A DNA stretch of 64,000 bases from Bacteroidales bacterium (GTDB taxonomy: Bacteria > Bacteroidota > Bacteroidia > Bacteroidales > JAIOZK01): NCBI GenBank assembly GCA_021738625.1, contig JAIPBS010000014.1:19941-83940 (forward strand), written 5' to 3'. The translations under genes were made by a program, and so were the position numbers. Positions within the stretch are counted from its first letter, which is position 1, and each line of letters begins with the position of its first letter. Positions 16,391 through 25,365 of the stretch are shown piece by piece. The notes under the pieces were generated by a model that saw nothing but the letters and a program-made list of their open reading frames with translations, searched no databases and was not told the DNA's origin.

Positions 16391-17962
16391 TTATATCTTC
16401 ACCAGCTTTTCAACAAACGATCGTTTGTCTTCGGTGGTGATCCTGATAAAATAAATGCCTTTTTCGTAATTGGAGATATCCAGTGAGAGTTTCTTGTGTC
16501 CCTGGCCGGCAGTGTATTCCTGCCTGTAAACCTGACGACCTACCTGGTCGTAAACTTCCATTTGGAAGGTGGTGTGTTTTTTGATGTTCAGATCAAGATA
16601 AGCCTTTGAGTTTGCGGGGTTGGGGTAGGGGCTTGTGGTCAGGCTGAGATATCCCGAATGTTCATCAATATCAAAGGGCACCTGTTTGTATCTGATCTCA
16701 ATGATCATATTGTTGTGATGCAGATTGCCTGCGGCAATTTCTATTTCGTGCTGTGTGGAGGTGGCTCCGGCCATTTCGGCGTACATCAGGTAGTTGCCTT
16801 CCAATACATTGGTAAAGTCAAACTCCCCGGTTTCGTTGGTCATGAAACAATAGAACTCATCATTATTTTGGTCCATCAGCATGATGGAGGCATCTATTGC
16901 CGGGGTGTTGCTGTCGGTTGAATCGACAATGATTGCACGGCCGTTGATGCTCCCGTTACCGTTCATAGCTCCACCTACGGGCATTAAATGAATATCATAT
17001 ACCCAACTGGTTGAATTGAGATTGATCATATTGGCATCTTCCCAGAACAAATTACTTTGATAATAGGTGGGGGCATAATCAAAGTAATGTACAGAGTTTT
17101 TGGACGGGCATGCCCTGACAATGTAATCACCTTCTTCAACTGCATAGAAATAATAGAAGCCGAGGGTGTCGATTTTTGTGGTATCGACGGGGATCAGATA
17201 ATTGCTGTCGTATTTATAAAGATAAACCTTTGCAGAATCAGTTGGAAAGTTATCCGCAAAAATGTGTCCGCCAAAATGATAATAATCGGATACTCCAACG
17301 GTCAGCTGTTTGGTAATGGAATCTTTACAACCCATGTTGGGGTAAAAGGAATTGGAAACGGTCAGGGTGACATCATAAATGCCTTTTTCATAATAATTGT
17401 GATCGGGATTTTGTTCTACCGCTGTATCGCCATCACCGAAGTTCCAGTGCCAGGTGACAATCTCATCATTGAACTCATCATAGAACTTATACTTGTAGCG
17501 TTCGGGTTGAACCTCAACCAATTCGGCTCTAAAGTCCGGCTGGCAGTTGCCGTAGTCTTTCCGGCAAACGCTGAAATCCAGGGTGTAGTGGGTGTAGGCG
17601 ATTTCATTGGCGAAAATTACCAGGTTGGTGTCAACCCTTTCATTATGGCAATCCTTGAGGTGAACAATAAAATGATTCTCGATATCATCCGTATGAATGG
17701 TCAGGTTATATATTCCCTGCTCATTGGTGTAAGTTTCCTGGTATATGTAATTTATAAAATTATGGTAGGCCGTATCCGATTCGATAATCACTTTCTTATA
17801 AGCAATGGGTGTATTGGTTTGATTGTCAATCACCATGCCTGTAACATGGATCGGTCTGATCTGAGCTTGCAGGGCAGAAACAACAAGCATCATTGCTGCC
17901 AGGAGGAGCATCCTGCCCGGAAGTCTTTTGATCTGCTTTAATATTTCTGTCTGTTTGTACAT
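16391..17962 (-). CDS. Secreted PKD-domain protein with T9SS sorting domain
   Basis: A 523-residue exported protein. After the signal peptide (to about 34, ALQAQ) comes a carboxypeptidase-regulatory-like domain (VTGMVIDNQTNTPIAYKKV). A PKD domain follows at about 165-225 (WHWNFGDGDTAVEQNP, YDVTLTVSN), then further beta-sandwich repeats. The T9SS type A sorting domain fills the last 80 residues (SPYPNPANSKAYLDL, MEVYDQVGRQV, YEKGIYFIRI). It is the third gene of a sigma-factor operon, 7 bp after its neighbour. It is probably a surface structural or adhesive protein; no catalytic motif is seen. Confidence 0.85.
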   Translation of the reverse strand: MYKQTEILKQIKRLPGRMLLLAAMMLVVSALQAQIRPIHVTGMVIDNQTNTPIAYKKVIIESDTAYHNFINYIYQETYTNEQGIYNLTIHTDDIENHFIVHLKDCHNERVDTNLVIFANEIAYTHYTLDFSVCRKDYGNCQPDFRAELVEVQPERYKYKFYDEFNDEIVTWHWNFGDGDTAVEQNPDHNYYEKGIYDVTLTVSNSFYPNMGCKDSITKQLTVGVSDYYHFGGHIFADNFPTDSAKVYLYKYDSNYLIPVDTTKIDTLGFYYFYAVEEGDYIVRACPSKNSVHYFDYAPTYYQSNLFWEDANMINLNSTSWVYDIHLMPVGGAMNGNGSINGRAIIVDSTDSNTPAIDASIMLMDQNNDEFYCFMTNETGEFDFTNVLEGNYLMYAEMAGATSTQHEIEIAAGNLHHNNMIIEIRYKQVPFDIDEHSGYLSLTTSPYPNPANSKAYLDLNIKKHTTFQMEVYDQVGRQVYRQEYTAGQGHKKLSLDISNYEKGIYFIRITTEDKRSFVEKLVKI

Positions 17963-17969
17963 TTCCGTC

Positions 17970-19346
17970 TTATTTCAGTTTAAACAACAGCCCAGCTCTT
18001 ACGCCTACGGAATAAGGATGTTTTGTTGTTATGATGTCGCCTTTATAAGCCGAGTTCAGATAATACCTCAGGGTCGGCTCAAGGGCAAATTCCATATTGT
18101 CGCTCAGTTTATATGAGATTCCGATGCCAACCAGCATCTGCCAGCTGGTATTGATCCTTTCCGGAACCTCTTTGTTGATGTTTACGATCGTGATATTGTC
18201 TTCAATCTCAGGTTCGGGTATGTTTTCACTCATCATCAGTGAAAGGTTTGGCCCGGCCATAAAGGAGTAGTTCAGTTTGCTACCGCGAATCTCATATCCT
18301 ACCATCAGGGGCACCTGCAGATAAGTGTATGTATTCTTTTCTTTCCTGATTGTAACATGCTGCACTGAATCAAACACTTCAACGGTTTTGGTGTGATAAG
18401 TGGGGACAATGCCCTGCTCGGTGCTATCGAATGTTACATCATACACATCCTGGTAAGTGCCCAGGAATTCCCATTTCTTGTAGTCGATGGTGTATTTTCC
18501 TTCGTCTTTGGCGATGGTAAAATCCACTCCGGTTTTGATGAAGAAACTTGATTTGTAATATCTCAGGTCGATGCCGAAATTGTAGTTGCGGCTGCTGCTA
18601 ACAGAGTCATCGGGATAGAAGGTGAATTCGGGATAAAGGAAAGCACCAAGTTTAAAGTTGGCAAGCGGATTGCTTTTAACCAATGGCTTTTCATCAAATT
18701 TAGCGTAGCTGATCCTGACGGGTTTTGTGTCGAGGTTTCGCGTGATCAGGGCCATGTTCCTTATAGAACTCAATCCCGGAAGGCTTATCTGCTGCAGTCC
18801 GCTGATGCGGTGTTCAAGATAGCGCTCGTTATAAAGCGGGTTTTCTTCTTTAATTTCAGTTTTTTCTGTTTCAGCTTTTTCTGCGATTTCTGTCTTTGGC
18901 GCATGGATGATTGGGTTGGAGTGCTCATCACCATTTGCAGGACCGGAACCAACAGGAGCCTCATTTGCCGTAATTGATTTCTCAGCAACGCTTTGCTGAG
19001 CGGCTTCGTTTTCTTCAATCCCGGAAACTGTTTCAGGATTATTTTGTTCAGGTATGCTTGTCTGGCTGATCAGGTTGTTATCGGTGATTTGCTCACTGGC
19101 AATCTGTTGGGTGGTATTATCCTGTAGCTGGTCGATTTGGTAAGAACTTCCTGTAAACAGGAACACAACCCCAAGTGAGATCAATACAATAGCAGAAAAG
19201 AAGACCATCTGAATAGAACCTGCTCCACCAAGGTTATCCGGCAGTCTGGTTTTAATTTTTTCCCAGAGTCCTTCCGGCGGATTTGGTTCGTAATCCTCGA
19301 ACTTCTTTCTGAAAATCTCGTCAATATTTAAATATTGATCTTTCAC
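17970..19346 (-). CDS. Anti-sigma-like membrane protein fused to a beta-barrel domain
   Basis: A 458-residue protein with an unusual layout. Residues 1-45 are a short cytoplasmic segment (FEDYEPNPPEGLWEKIKTRL), like the start of Bacteroidota anti-sigma factors. A membrane helix follows at about 46-65, then a low-complexity Glu/Ala/Gln/Pro region (70-180). Residues about 220-458 look like an outer-membrane beta-barrel (NFKLGAFLYPEFTFYP, NYNFGIDLRYYKSSFFIKTG, YSVGVRAGLLFKLK). Such a chain could span from the cytoplasm to the outer membrane. It starts 4 bp after the sigma gene and probably controls it. Combined-domain proteins of this sort are known in Bacteroidota, but the signalling mechanism is inferred. 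Confidence 0.7.
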   Translation of the reverse strand: MKDQYLNIDEIFRKKFEDYEPNPPEGLWEKIKTRLPDNLGGAGSIQMVFFSAIVLISLGVVFLFTGSSYQIDQLQDNTTQQIASEQITDNNLISQTSIPEQNNPETVSGIEENEAAQQSVAEKSITANEAPVGSGPANGDEHSNPIIHAPKTEIAEKAETEKTEIKEENPLYNERYLEHRISGLQQISLPGLSSIRNMALITRNLDTKPVRISYAKFDEKPLVKSNPLANFKLGAFLYPEFTFYPDDSVSSSRNYNFGIDLRYYKSSFFIKTGVDFTIAKDEGKYTIDYKKWEFLGTYQDVYDVTFDSTEQGIVPTYHTKTVEVFDSVQHVTIRKEKNTYTYLQVPLMVGYEIRGSKLNYSFMAGPNLSLMMSENIPEPEIEDNITIVNINKEVPERINTSWQMLVGIGISYKLSDNMEFALEPTLRYYLNSAYKGDIITTKHPYSVGVRAGLLFKLK

Positions 19347-19350
19347 TTTT

Positions 19351-19884
19351 TTACTTTATTAATCCTTTTAATTTCTTTTGCAATGTTTGTCTTGCCCTTG
19401 ATAATTGCGACTTTGATGTATTTTCTGATATATCCAGCAATTTTCCGATTTCTTTGTGCGTATAACCCTCGGTCACATTCAGGTTGAAAATAACCCGGTA
19501 TCCGTCGGGAAGTTCATTGATGCAATCCAGCAATTCTTCTGCTGAAAGCTTTTCAATGGCTGAGACTTCCTGGCTGTTGGGCACTTCAATATCTGCAATA
19601 TCCATTTCCTGATTAAGCTTCAGGTTTTTTCTGTAAAAATTAATGGCAGTATTGACAATGGTACGTCTGATCCAGCCCTCAAAAGAGCCTTCATTCCTGT
19701 AATCCTTTAAATGGGTAAATACCTTAATGAATCCTTCCTGCATGATGTCCTCAGCTTCCATTGAGCTGCGGGCAAAGCGAAGACATACGCCAAACATTTT
19801 CGGCGCAAAGCGCGTGTACAATTCTTCCTGCGCTTTTTTGTCGTTTTTCAGACACCGTTTTATGAAGTCCCTGTCTGAACTCAT
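19351..19884 (-). CDS. ECF-family RNA polymerase sigma factor
   Basis: A 177-residue sigma-70 family protein. Region 2 spans about 20-90 (RFAPKMFGVCLRFARSSMEAEDIMQ and YRNEGSFEGWIRRTIVNTAINFYRK). Region 4 spans about 115-170 (INELPDGYRVIFNLNVTEGYTHKEIGKLL and the HTH ENTSKSQLSRARQTL). Region 3 is absent. It heads a three-gene operon with the anti-sigma/barrel protein and the PKD protein. It differs clearly in sequence from the sigma factor at 12525-13145, so the two should read different signals. Confidence 0.93.
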   Translation of the reverse strand: MSSDRDFIKRCLKNDKKAQEELYTRFAPKMFGVCLRFARSSMEAEDIMQEGFIKVFTHLKDYRNEGSFEGWIRRTIVNTAINFYRKNLKLNQEMDIADIEVPNSQEVSAIEKLSAEELLDCINELPDGYRVIFNLNVTEGYTHKEIGKLLDISENTSKSQLSRARQTLQKKLKGLIK

Positions 19885-19936
19885 TAATTATCTGCAGGTG
19901 TTGTCTTTATTCGATTCTTAAATAAAACTTTTACCA

Positions 19937-19944
19937 CAAACTTA
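19937..19944 (-). promoter_or_regulatory. -7 box upstream of the second ECF operon
   Basis: Minus-strand TAAGTTTG matches TAnnTTTG about 55 bp upstream of the sigma gene; the -33 match is poor. Confidence 0.35.
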
Positions 19945-20144
19945 CGGGTAAAGTTACAACAATTCCGTAATTCGTTGCAAAAAATAACAGAAATTTAACC
20001 CTGCAGCTACAAATTTGCTTAAAAAAGGGCATAATCCAACATTTCAAAGACCAATATTTGAATCAATCAATAGACACGAACTTGCCTTAAATGGTTGCAT
20101 ATAGTTGAAAATGGAAATTGTTTTTAACAATCCCTGGTTCAGGA

Positions 20145-23100
20145 TTAGAAGTATTTCTCTTTTATTTTTATCGCTCTAACCTTTGTCATGTAAAGGATGT
20201 GGTACATCGAGGGAACGACGATCAGGGTGAGCAGGGTGGCAAAGGCCAGACCGAAAATGATGGTCCAGGACATGGGACCCCAGAAGGCCACAGTGTCGCC
20301 TCCCCAGTATATCTGCGGATCGAACTCTGTCAGCAAGGTGCTGAAGTTGATATTTAAACCAACAGCCAGAGGCAGCAAACCGAGAATGGTTGTGATGGCT
20401 GTAAGCAGCACCGGTCGCAACCTGGTTTTTCCTCCTTCCACAACACATTCGGTGGCGTCTTTCACAGGAAGCACTGCGTTTTCCTCATAATGCATTTCTT
20501 TGCGTTTTCTCTTTTTTAATAAGTCGATATAGTCGATCAACACAATGGCATTGTTTACCACAACTCCTGCTAGTGAAACGATTCCGATGCCTGTCATGAT
20601 CACGACAAAACTCATCTGGAAGGTGGCCAGGCCGCCGAATACGCCAATGGTACTAAAAACCACACTGGCCATAATAATGAATGGTTTCACAACGGAATTG
20701 AATTGGGTAACCAGGATCACAATGATGATGCTCAGGGCGATCAGCATGGCTTTGGAAAGAAATGCCATGGCCTCGGCCTGCTCTTCCTGCTCCCCGGTGA
20801 ATTCATAACGATACCCTTCGGGGAATTCAAAATTGGCCAAAAGCGATTTGAGCTGTTCGTTGATTTCATTGGCATTGAAGCCCTCTATCACATTTGAATA
20901 AATGGTAACCACTCTGTTAAGATCTTTTCGTTGAACTGCACCATAGGTTGTACTGTATTCAATATCGGCAACCGCACTGATGGGTACCTGTATGATCCGC
21001 CCTGTTGAGGGGCTTCTAAAGGTGATTCTCTGGTTGAGCAGTGAGGTCACATCATAACGATACTCATTTTGCATACGCAATTGAATGGGATACTCGTTCT
21101 CGCCTTGTTTGTAATCGGAGATATCTTTTCCGAAAAGCGCTGTCCGGATGGCCATAGCAATTTGAGCGGTGGAAAGGCCAAATCTTCTGGCACGGTCACG
21201 ATCGACATGAACAATGATTTCGGGTTTACCCACTTCCAGATCGATGTTCAGGCCTTCGATACCCGGTATATTTTGCTTTTCAATATATGCCTGCACCGAG
21301 TCGGCCAGGGTGATGAGCTGGTCGAATTCCTTGCCCTGTATTTCCAGGTTGATGGGTTTGCCTGCCGGGGGGCCCTCGTTTTGTTTTTCCACGGAAACCT
21401 TTGCACCCGGAATGCTTCCAACAAAAGCATTGGTGAATTCCTTCATGATGTTAACGGTGTTTATTCCCTCACGGTATTCGTATTCAACAAAGCTCACGGT
21501 GGTCAATCCCCGGTTTGGACCGCCGCTTCGACCGCTGAATCCTTCGTTTTCCCCTACTGCTCCTTTTCCCACGATGGTTTGCACGGATTTGGTTATGCTA
21601 GTGTCTTCTCCCAGGATTCCGAATACCTCCTTCTCAATGTCCTTCATCAGAGAGTCAGTTACTTCAATATCGGTGCCGATGGGCAATTCCACCAAAATAT
21701 TGATATACTCCGGGTCTGTAGAAGGAAAGAAGACCATTTTCGGATTGGTGCCGAAATAAAAACCAATGGTCAGTATCAATAGTAATATGGTGGTGCCAAA
21801 TACCAGGTAGGGGTTTCGTTTTCTAAGCAAAAACCGCAATAATCCTGTATAGTAAAATTCAAGCTTTACCAGGAATACATCCTGGAACCATCTGGATAGA
21901 TCATATAAAAACAGGATATTCATAAGTCCAATAAGGCCGAAAATGATCAGAAGGCTTGCAATCACGTTCACCCCGAGCAGGATCATCAGGCCGGCCATAG
22001 CCAGCATGGAAACGGCAATGGTGAAAAGTTTAGGTTTGTTGAGCTTACGGTTTTTATCCTCAACTTTTATGAAAGTGGATGAAAACACCGGGATGATCAC
22101 CAGGGCAACGAACAGCGATGAGGTCAGCACAATGATCAGGGTCATAGGGAGGTATTTCATGAACTCACCCATCAGGCCTTCCCAGAAGATCAAAGGGAAA
22201 AATGCGGCCAGGGTGGTCATGGTGGAAGTTATAATGGGCATGGCAATTTCTCCGACAGCATTTTTTGCTGCTTCCCATTTGGTATAGCCTTTATCCACAA
22301 AGCGGTAAATGTTTTCGACCACCACAATGGCATTGTCGACCAGCATCCCCAGGGCCAGGATTAGAGAAAACAGCACGATCATATTCACCTGGAAATCCGA
22401 CAGGCTCATGATCAGGAAGGAAATAAACATGGACATGGGAATGGCGCTGCCCACGAACAGGGCATTGCGTGTTCCGAGGAACAGGTACAGGATAAGGATC
22501 ACAAAGATCACTCCCATGAAAATACTGTTCTCCAGGTTGCTCAGCTGTTTTCTGACCATATCCGACTGGTCGTTGGTGATGGTGATGTTGAGGTTTTCGG
22601 GCAGGGCATTCGATTTAACGGCCTCATCCTTGATTTGTAAAACTTTGTCGGTGGCTGATAAAAGGTTTTCGCCGCTTTTTTTGATGATCTGCAAGGTAAC
22701 AACGGGGTCCTGGTTCAGACGGGCAAAACTTTCCGCTTCTTCAAAACCGTAAGTTACCTCTGCCAGATCTTTCAGGTGTACAATGTTGCCATTTTCATAT
22801 TTCACAATGATGTTCCTGATCTCATCCATGTTGGTGAACTCCCCGATTGTTCTGATGGTTCGGCGGGTTCCGTCAAGTTTGACTTCTCCGCCCGAGATAG
22901 AGAGGTTTTCGGAGGTGATGGCTTGTTCAATGTCGTTGAAACTTAATTCGAAGGCGGCCATTTTGAAGGGATTAACGTGGATTTTCACCTCCCTTTCATT
23001 CAAGCCGGTGACCTCCACTTTTGAAACCTCGTACACCGTTTCCATTTCATCTTCCAGGTATTCTGCATAGGTCTTCAATTCATTAATGCTGTAGTCACCC

Positions 23101-23573
23101 GAAAGGTTAATATTCAGAATAGGAAATTCTGAAAGGTCTATGTCGGTCACCATGGGATCTTCCGGCAGGTCGTCGGGCAATTCACTCATGGCTTTGTCGA
23201 CGGCATCTTTTACCTCACGTGTGGCGTCGTCGATGTCTGTGCCTGTGGTAAACTCGACAAAAATAACGGAAACATCCTGCTGCGAAGTAGAGGTGATCTC
23301 TTTTACTCCGCGTATGGTTTCGATTTCCTTCTCCAGGGGGCGTGTAACCAAGTTCTCCATATCCACCGGTGGATTGCCCGGATATAGTGTTTGCACTAAA
23401 ATTGTAGGATAATAGATTTCGGGAAACAATTCCTTGGGCAGGGAGCGGTATGAATAGATTCCGAATGCGATTAAAACGATCGCGAAAAGAAATACCGTAT
23501 TCTTGTTTTTCAATGCCCAGGTGGTAAGCTTAAATTCTCTTACCACTTTTTCATCATTCGTTTGATTTTCCAT
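20145..23573 (-). CDS. RND-family efflux permease (AcrB-like)
   Basis: A 1142-residue inner-membrane proton-driven exporter, the pump component of a tripartite efflux system. The N-terminal helix begins WALKNKNTVFLFAIVL. Porter-domain motifs include GVKEITSTSQQDVSVI and the TM4 sequence LGMLVDNAIVVVENIYRF. That motif keeps the first Asp of the AcrB DD pair but has Asn for the second. In TM10 the AcrB Lys is also Asn (GVVVNNAIVLIDY). It is about 90 residues longer than AcrB because of extra hydrophobic helices between the two halves (FTIAVSMLAMAGLMILLG and SLLIIFGLIGLMNILFL). It is the last gene of the operon tetR-tolC-tetR-adaptor-pump. The substrate is unknown. Confidence 0.92.
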   Translation of the reverse strand: MENQTNDEKVVREFKLTTWALKNKNTVFLFAIVLIAFGIYSYRSLPKELFPEIYYPTILVQTLYPGNPPVDMENLVTRPLEKEIETIRGVKEITSTSQQDVSVIFVEFTTGTDIDDATREVKDAVDKAMSELPDDLPEDPMVTDIDLSEFPILNINLSGDYSINELKTYAEYLEDEMETVYEVSKVEVTGLNEREVKIHVNPFKMAAFELSFNDIEQAITSENLSISGGEVKLDGTRRTIRTIGEFTNMDEIRNIIVKYENGNIVHLKDLAEVTYGFEEAESFARLNQDPVVTLQIIKKSGENLLSATDKVLQIKDEAVKSNALPENLNITITNDQSDMVRKQLSNLENSIFMGVIFVILILYLFLGTRNALFVGSAIPMSMFISFLIMSLSDFQVNMIVLFSLILALGMLVDNAIVVVENIYRFVDKGYTKWEAAKNAVGEIAMPIITSTMTTLAAFFPLIFWEGLMGEFMKYLPMTLIIVLTSSLFVALVIIPVFSSTFIKVEDKNRKLNKPKLFTIAVSMLAMAGLMILLGVNVIASLLIIFGLIGLMNILFLYDLSRWFQDVFLVKLEFYYTGLLRFLLRKRNPYLVFGTTILLLILTIGFYFGTNPKMVFFPSTDPEYINILVELPIGTDIEVTDSLMKDIEKEVFGILGEDTSITKSVQTIVGKGAVGENEGFSGRSGGPNRGLTTVSFVEYEYREGINTVNIMKEFTNAFVGSIPGAKVSVEKQNEGPPAGKPINLEIQGKEFDQLITLADSVQAYIEKQNIPGIEGLNIDLEVGKPEIIVHVDRDRARRFGLSTAQIAMAIRTALFGKDISDYKQGENEYPIQLRMQNEYRYDVTSLLNQRITFRSPSTGRIIQVPISAVADIEYSTTYGAVQRKDLNRVVTIYSNVIEGFNANEINEQLKSLLANFEFPEGYRYEFTGEQEEQAEAMAFLSKAMLIALSIIIVILVTQFNSVVKPFIIMASVVFSTIGVFGGLATFQMSFVVIMTGIGIVSLAGVVVNNAIVLIDYIDLLKKRKRKEMHYEENAVLPVKDATECVVEGGKTRLRPVLLTAITTILGLLPLAVGLNINFSTLLTEFDPQIYWGGDTVAFWGPMSWTIIFGLAFATLLTLIVVPSMYHILYMTKVRAIKIKEKYF

Positions 23574-23591
23574 GAAAAGCCTGCATTATGC

Positions 23592-24734
23592 TTATTCAAC
23601 ATCCTCTTTAACATACACTTCCGAACCATTTGAAACCTGGTTGAATCCGGCTATGATCACTTCCATGCCCGGTCGCAAACCTTTTGTAATAAGCGTTTTA
23701 TTGTTGTAGGACCGGCCTGTTTCAATATATTTTTTTTCGGCCACTGCAGTTTCGTTTTTATCATCAAGTACATAAAGGTATTTACCGGTCAGGTCTTCTT
23801 TAACAACAATAGAAGGTACGACAATAGCCGAATCAGCTGTGTAATCGTTGATCTTTGTGATGGCCACCATATTGGGTTTGTATCTTTCGTTCACGTTATC
23901 AATTTTCAGCTCCACCTTAAAGGTCCTGTTGTCCGGTTCGATTACATTTCCAATTCGGTGAATGGGCACGGTCATATGCTTTCCGGGGTATGAAGGAAAG
24001 CTCAGCCGCACGCTGTCCCCTTTGCTGATGTTTGGAAGGTATCTCTCCGATATGTCTATATTCACATATAACTTATCCAGGTTGATGACCTGCATCATTT
24101 GCATGCCGGGTGTTGCCAGTTCCCCTTCTTTCTGGAAAATCTGATCCACAATTCCGTGGATGGGGGAACGAATGATCGACATTTCCATTTGAGCCCGGAG
24201 AGTTTGCAATTTATTTTCCAGCGATTCCTTATTGGTTTTGGCTTCCAGGTACTGGATCTCGGAACCAATGTTTTTTTCCTTCCAAAGAGTTTTTTGTTTT
24301 TTATAAACCGTGGTCGCCAGTTCAAGAGAAGTTTCCACTTCTTCGATGGTGCTTTCGGTTACGCTGGTATTCAGCCTGGCAAGCAGTTGTCCTTGCTTTA
24401 CCTGGTCGCCTTCATCAACATAGATCTCTTTGATTTGACCGCCCATTTCAGGGCTGATATATGCTTCTTCAACAGCTTCAACCACTCCGCTCGACTCAAA
24501 AAAGTGCCTGAAGGTTTGTGGTTTAAGTTTTTGTGTTTTTACCGGGATCAGGTCTTTCAAACTATCCTCTCCAACATATCCGGCCAGTTCATTTTCCAGC
24601 GTATGGATTTCTTTTTTCAGATTATTCAACTCTACCTTTTTGGCCTTGATCTCTTCCCTGATCTCGCTTTCGCTTTCGCTTCCGCTGCAGGAAACCATAA
24701 AGGCAACAACTAAAATGATCAATACTCTTTTCAT
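23592..24734 (-). CDS. RND efflux periplasmic adaptor (membrane fusion protein), lipoprotein
   Basis: A 380-residue adaptor linking the RND pump to the TolC channel. The signal sequence ends in a lipobox with Cys16 (FMVSC), so it is membrane-anchored by lipid. Residues 25-55 form an additional coiled coil. The lipoyl/barrel-sandwich halves are at about 85-120 (GGQIKEIYVDEGDQVKQGQLLARL) and about 200-230 (RSPIHGIVDQIFQKEGELATPG), separated by an alpha-hairpin. A beta-barrel domain (DRTFKVELKIDNVNERYKPNM) and membrane-proximal domain follow. It lies between the second tetR and the pump gene, 18 bp before the pump. Confidence 0.93.
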   Translation of the reverse strand: MKRVLIILVVAFMVSCSGSESESEIREEIKAKKVELNNLKKEIHTLENELAGYVGEDSLKDLIPVKTQKLKPQTFRHFFESSGVVEAVEEAYISPEMGGQIKEIYVDEGDQVKQGQLLARLNTSVTESTIEEVETSLELATTVYKKQKTLWKEKNIGSEIQYLEAKTNKESLENKLQTLRAQMEMSIIRSPIHGIVDQIFQKEGELATPGMQMMQVINLDKLYVNIDISERYLPNISKGDSVRLSFPSYPGKHMTVPIHRIGNVIEPDNRTFKVELKIDNVNERYKPNMVAITKINDYTADSAIVVPSIVVKEDLTGKYLYVLDDKNETAVAEKKYIETGRSYNNKTLITKGLRPGMEVIIAGFNQVSNGSEVYVKEDVE

Positions 24735-24753
24735 TTCAACTAGAGGTTATACG

Positions 24754-25365
24754 TCAATTTTTTGATTGATTTATTTGCTTTAAATATTTTAATCCCTTTT
24801 CACTTGCGATGCCGTGCATATGATAGGTGAAAAGCTCATTAACAAAGTGATCGGAAATGAGCTCGTCCCTGCTGAACACATCATATTCAATCAGGTTCTC
24901 ACATCTGAAGACGTGCAGCTTTGACAACAGGTCCACATCCAGCTCTTTCCTGTAAAGTCCTTCTGATATCCCCCTCTTTAAATTCTCTGAAATTGATTTG
25001 AACATCCTCTCGCGCTTGCGCCCTTTCACTTCCAGAAAGTACTCCGGGTAATATTTTTTGAGGTCGAACTCCATCCCGGGTTGGTATTCCTTAAATAATT
25101 TGTTGATGTATTTGTTTACTTCGAGCAGCTCATCAATGGCATTCAGGTTTTTGTCAAATATGGCGGTGAAGCCTTCATTTTTCATGGCCAGGTCATTCTC
25201 GATTACTTTTTTCACCAGTTCATTCTTGTCTTTAACAAACTGGTAAAGTGTTTTCTTGGAAATGCCCAGATGATTGGCCACATCGTCCATGGTGACGCTG
25301 CGTATACCATATTGTTTGTAAAGCTTGCGGGCTCCTTTCAATATTTTTATTTCTTTCTCCTGCAT
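24754..25365 (-). CDS. TetR/AcrR-family regulator
   Basis: A 203-residue one-component repressor. Its N-terminal HTH reads ARKLYKQYGIRSVTMDDVANHLGISKKTLYQFVKDK, the standard TetR DNA-binding domain; the rest is an all-helical ligand-binding domain without recognisable relatives. It is the third gene in the efflux operon, directly abutting tolC (1 bp) and 20 bp before the adaptor. It is related to but clearly distinct from the TetR protein that heads the same operon. It probably binds the operon promoter or a pump substrate. Confidence 0.9.
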   Translation of the reverse strand: MQEKEIKILKGARKLYKQYGIRSVTMDDVANHLGISKKTLYQFVKDKNELVKKVIENDLAMKNEGFTAIFDKNLNAIDELLEVNKYINKLFKEYQPGMEFDLKKYYPEYFLEVKGRKRERMFKSISENLKRGISEGLYRKELDVDLLSKLHVFRCENLIEYDVFSRDELISDHFVNELFTYHMHGIASEKGLKYLKQINQSKN

